Assembly (NCBI RefSeq): GCF_011765465.1
Contig: NZ_CP050265.1
Span: 2,068,501 to 2,132,500, forward strand
Source: Erythrobacter sp.
Lineage (GTDB): Bacteria; Pseudomonadota; Alphaproteobacteria; Sphingomonadales; Sphingomonadaceae
DNA length: 64,000 nt
Direction of reading: 5' to 3'
In this document: positions 63,885 to 64,000 of the stretch, one piece after another
How the letters are laid out: every line of letters starts with the position of its first letter
Position numbering within the stretch: the stretch's first letter is position 1
Program-made: the position numbers and the translations under genes
The notes under the pieces: model-generated
Told to the model about the DNA's origin: nothing
Databases searched by the model: none
The model's input: only the letters and a program-made list of their open reading frames with translations

Positions 63885-64000
63885 CTAGGCGCGGGAGGCG
63901 AGTTCCTCCATCTCCGCGACCTCGCGCGCGAAGCGGGCGCTCGCCGGGGTAGAGACCCTTTTCGTGAGGATCGCGGCTAGGCTGCGATAATACCAGAGCG
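63885..64000 (-). CDS. 3' end of a convergent gene (partial)
   Basis: The minus strand has an open frame ending in TAG (63887-63885), with the C-terminus RFAREVAEMEELASRA preceded by LWYYRSLAAILTKRV. Codon use is like the neighbours. The product cannot be identified from 37 residues. Confidence 0.55.
   Translation of the reverse strand, partial: LWYYRSLAAILTKRVSTPASARFAREVAEMEELASRA

Overview
The window is a contiguous, high-GC alphaproteobacterial chromosome segment. Its gene content (TonB-dependent receptors, DUF6607, DUF1465/RcdA, DUF465 proteins, a zwf-edd-glk Entner-Doudoroff operon, DUF3857/transglutaminase protein, NodT-type efflux lipoprotein) and its protein style point to the Sphingomonadales, most likely an Erythrobacteraceae member. 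This placement comes from family knowledge, not from a database search. About 48 genes are supported. I see no rRNA, tRNA, CRISPR array, prophage or transposase.

Layout. 1-1.5 kb: outer-membrane channel of a tripartite efflux pump and the first codons of its next gene. 1.8-8.6 kb: tamA-tamB plus a 61-residue lipoprotein, an outer-membrane protein assembly operon. 8.7-13.8 kb: a compact iron-acquisition block (PKHD-type dioxygenase, Gly/Glu-repeat lipoprotein, DUF6607 protein, TonB receptor) with Fur-like 7-1-7 boxes in its promoters. 13.9-17.0 kb: a TetR regulator divergent from a second TonB receptor, with a near-perfect operator between them. 17.1-22.8 kb: serS (carrying an unusual low-GC in-frame insertion), surE, a K+ channel, a DUF1761 protein, rimO. 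22.9-28.1 kb: zwf-edd-glk, then an L,D-transpeptidase. 28.1-34.0 kb, minus strand: a DUF465 protein, ptsP, rodZ-like, cpoB-like and tilS. 34.2-35.3 kb: a second DUF465 protein and an RcdA-type gene. 35.3-44.8 kb: glpK, metallo-hydrolase, nadA, EamA transporter, ene-reductase, small lipoprotein, lipB, membrane protein, MFS transporter, arsC. 44.9-47.1 kb: a siderophore-type TonB receptor with its own Fur box. 47.1-50.0 kb: orphan 2Fe-2S subunit, class II aldolase, MATE transporter. 50.1-60.9 kb: a complete chemosensory operon (cheA-cheW-cheY-cheB-cheR, GGDEF-EAL, two MCPs) with a CtrA-like half-site upstream. 61.0-63.9 kb: a DUF3857/transglutaminase/TPR protein, then the tail of a convergent gene.

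How the genes work together. The iron block, plus the siderophore receptor 31 kb away, share TGCGAAT-N-ATTTGCA-like operators and so probably form one Fur regulon. zwf, edd and glk are translationally coupled (8-nt and 4-nt overlaps) and carry out glucose phosphorylation and most of the upper Entner-Doudoroff route; pgl and eda are not adjacent. The che operon places a c-di-GMP enzyme and two near-identical receptors under the same transcription as the CheA core, which suggests coupling of taxis-type signalling to c-di-GMP. The RcdA-type gene and its DUF465 neighbours, together with CtrA-like half-sites near rcdA and cheA, suggest links to the CtrA cell-cycle circuit.

The observations most worth checking are the serS insertion, the Fur-box-defined iron block with its Gly/Glu-repeat lipoprotein and DUF6607 protein, the TetR operator, the missing canonical start of tilS, the degenerate receiver at the end of CheA, and three convergent gene pairs whose stop codons share a self-complementary tetranucleotide.
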